Positions 20,785-21,631 of a stretch of DNA of 21,631 nt are shown in pieces. Source of the stretch: UMGS1851 sp900555605 (GTDB taxonomy: Bacteria > Bacillota > Clostridia > UBA1212 > UBA1255); contig CABROF010000035.1 in assembly GCA_902472555.1 (NCBI GenBank), positions 1 through 21,631 on the forward strand, in the 5' to 3' direction. Positions within the stretch are counted from its first letter, which is position 1. Each line of letters starts with the position of its first letter. Both the position numbers and the translations under genes were made by a program. The notes beneath the pieces are model-generated. The model was not told the DNA's origin. It searched no databases and saw only the letters and a list, made by a program, of their open reading frames with translations.

Positions 20785-21631
20785 ATGAAAAAATATGGTA
20801 TTGTATTGGTCATGATTCTGTGCCTGTGTCTGACGGTTTCCGTGGGAGCCGCAGAGGTCACCGTATATGAGCAGAATTTTGACAACTTTACGGAGGATGA
20901 TCTGTATTTGGACGGCTGGATCATTAAAGACAGCTCCACAAACGTGGCAATTGAAGACGGCGCGTTAAAGCTTGACTGGAATCAGCAGGGGAGAATGATC
21001 CGCTATTGGGAAAATATCAGTGATTACACCGTTGCGTTTGACTGGCAGCCCGGCAGATTGGCCAATGAAAACGAATGTGCCTACAAGAGTACCTTCGGGA
21101 TCCGGTTTCCGGAGGAGTACGATGACAGCCACAGTGGCTTGGTGATCTATGAGCCGGACAACGGCGATGCAGATAAGACCAGCTATTTGGGAATTGTAGG
21201 AATCTATTTCTACGGGTACGGCACGACCTTTGAGGTGGCGATTCACGTGGAGGATGCACAGCGCAGCAGCGGCGCGGGATCTCTCACATACCGTTTTACG
21301 CTGCCGGAGGGAAAATCCTTTGATTCTTTTCAAACTGTTGTAATCAAGGATGAAGGGGAAACCGTTACATTTTCCGTTGCAGGCGTTACCTTAGGCACGG
21401 TGGCGCTGTCGGAGACCGCTTCCGCGGAGGTAGGAAATTTCAGCGGAGAGGTATACCGCAAAGCCGTTGTAACGAACAGCGCCGGAGAGACGGTGCTGAC
21501 TGCCGAGCATGCGCTGGTACCGGTGACAGGCTCCTTTGCTTTTTTCAGCAGAGGAAATTCTTTCTGTATCGATAATTTAAAAGTAACGGAGGAGCGTGAG
21601 ACACCGCCGGCTACGGATGTGCCGGTGCCTA
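20785..21631 (+). CDS. Secreted protein of unknown function, cut by window edge
   Basis: The frame from the ATG at 20785 is open for 282 codons to the right edge. It starts with a clear signal peptide (MKKYGIVLVMILCLCLTVSVGAAE, cleavage expected near residue 23). The mature part is beta-rich and aromatic, with QNFDNF, LDGWIIKD, IEDGALKLDW and SDYTVAFDW. These resemble jelly-roll (LamG/DUF1080-like) carbohydrate-associated domains, but no family is certain. Near residues 263-272 it reads SFCIDNLKVTEE, a common closing strand of such folds. It then enters a P/T-rich stretch (TPPATDVPVP), suggesting a linker to further domains or a wall anchor. AAGGAGG is 5 bases upstream. It may be co-transcribed with the GH99-like gene. 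Confidence 0.82.
   Translation, partial: MKKYGIVLVMILCLCLTVSVGAAEVTVYEQNFDNFTEDDLYLDGWIIKDSSTNVAIEDGALKLDWNQQGRMIRYWENISDYTVAFDWQPGRLANENECAYKSTFGIRFPEEYDDSHSGLVIYEPDNGDADKTSYLGIVGIYFYGYGTTFEVAIHVEDAQRSSGAGSLTYRFTLPEGKSFDSFQTVVIKDEGETVTFSVAGVTLGTVALSETASAEVGNFSGEVYRKAVVTNSAGETVLTAEHALVPVTGSFAFFSRGNSFCIDNLKVTEERETPPATDVPVP

Noticed and set aside
19431..20939. 502-codon open frame on the minus strand opposite the GH99-like gene
   Set aside because: It covers a well-supported gene, has no ribosome site or family motif, and its product is rich in R, I, C and H in the manner of antisense frames. The plus-strand domains explain the region.
1..21631. CRISPR arrays, tRNA/rRNA genes, insertion sequences, integrases or phage genes
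   Set aside because: No regular spaced repeats, cloverleaf-like sequence, transposase motifs or terminal inverted repeats were recognised anywhere in the window.

Overview
The window looks like chromosomal DNA of a Gram-positive, low-to-mid GC member of the Firmicutes, most likely a gut-type Clostridia. The evidence is strong AAGGAGG-type ribosome sites, housekeeping-like promoters with 17-base spacers, several lipoprotein and single-membrane-anchored surface proteins, and gene families common in that group (UPF0309 SIS proteins, BadF-type sugar kinase, DUF5050-like propeller, GH99-like/PA14 proteins). The genus cannot be fixed from the sequence alone. No rRNA, tRNA, CRISPR array, insertion sequence or phage gene was seen.

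Left part (1-5059). A partial M18 aminopeptidase gene on the minus strand diverges from uvrC. Their two promoters overlap at the -35 boxes and are flanked by a 9-bp inverted repeat. uvrC carries an unusual acidic/alanine-rich insertion and is followed by a metallophosphoesterase. Then a near-consensus promoter leads through two candidate small ORFs to a tandem pair of SurA-N-like lipoproteins. Their first 47 codons are about 96 % identical in DNA, while the rest has diverged.

Middle part (5125-12830, all minus strand). In transcription order: a DeoR regulator, a cytoplasmic alkaline-phosphatase-superfamily phosphodiesterase and an organophosphate-type MFS permease form one tight operon behind a perfect TTGACA-17-TATAAT promoter. 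Next come a cardiolipin synthase with a Q/E/R-rich inter-domain insert, then a remarkable protein joining ECF-sigma-like regions 2 and 4 to a membrane helix and an extracellular beta-propeller-like domain, then a YegS/DgkB-type lipid kinase. The last three genes all concern the membrane and its lipids.

Right part (13042-21631, all plus strand). A MATE exporter is followed by a sugar operon: a BadF/GlcNAc-kinase-like protein and two divergent SIS isomerase-like proteins. An AraC regulator comes next, then a membrane-anchored GH99-like protein with CBM9-like and PA14 modules, and finally a secreted protein cut by the window edge. Together these read as a glycan-use locus: surface binding or cleavage, then phosphorylation and isomerisation inside, under AraC control. 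No sugar transporter is visible in the window.

The strongest candidate for an undescribed system is the transmembrane sigma-factor-like/propeller fusion between two phospholipid-enzyme genes. The small-ORF/lipoprotein operon and the DeoR-phosphodiesterase-permease operon come next.
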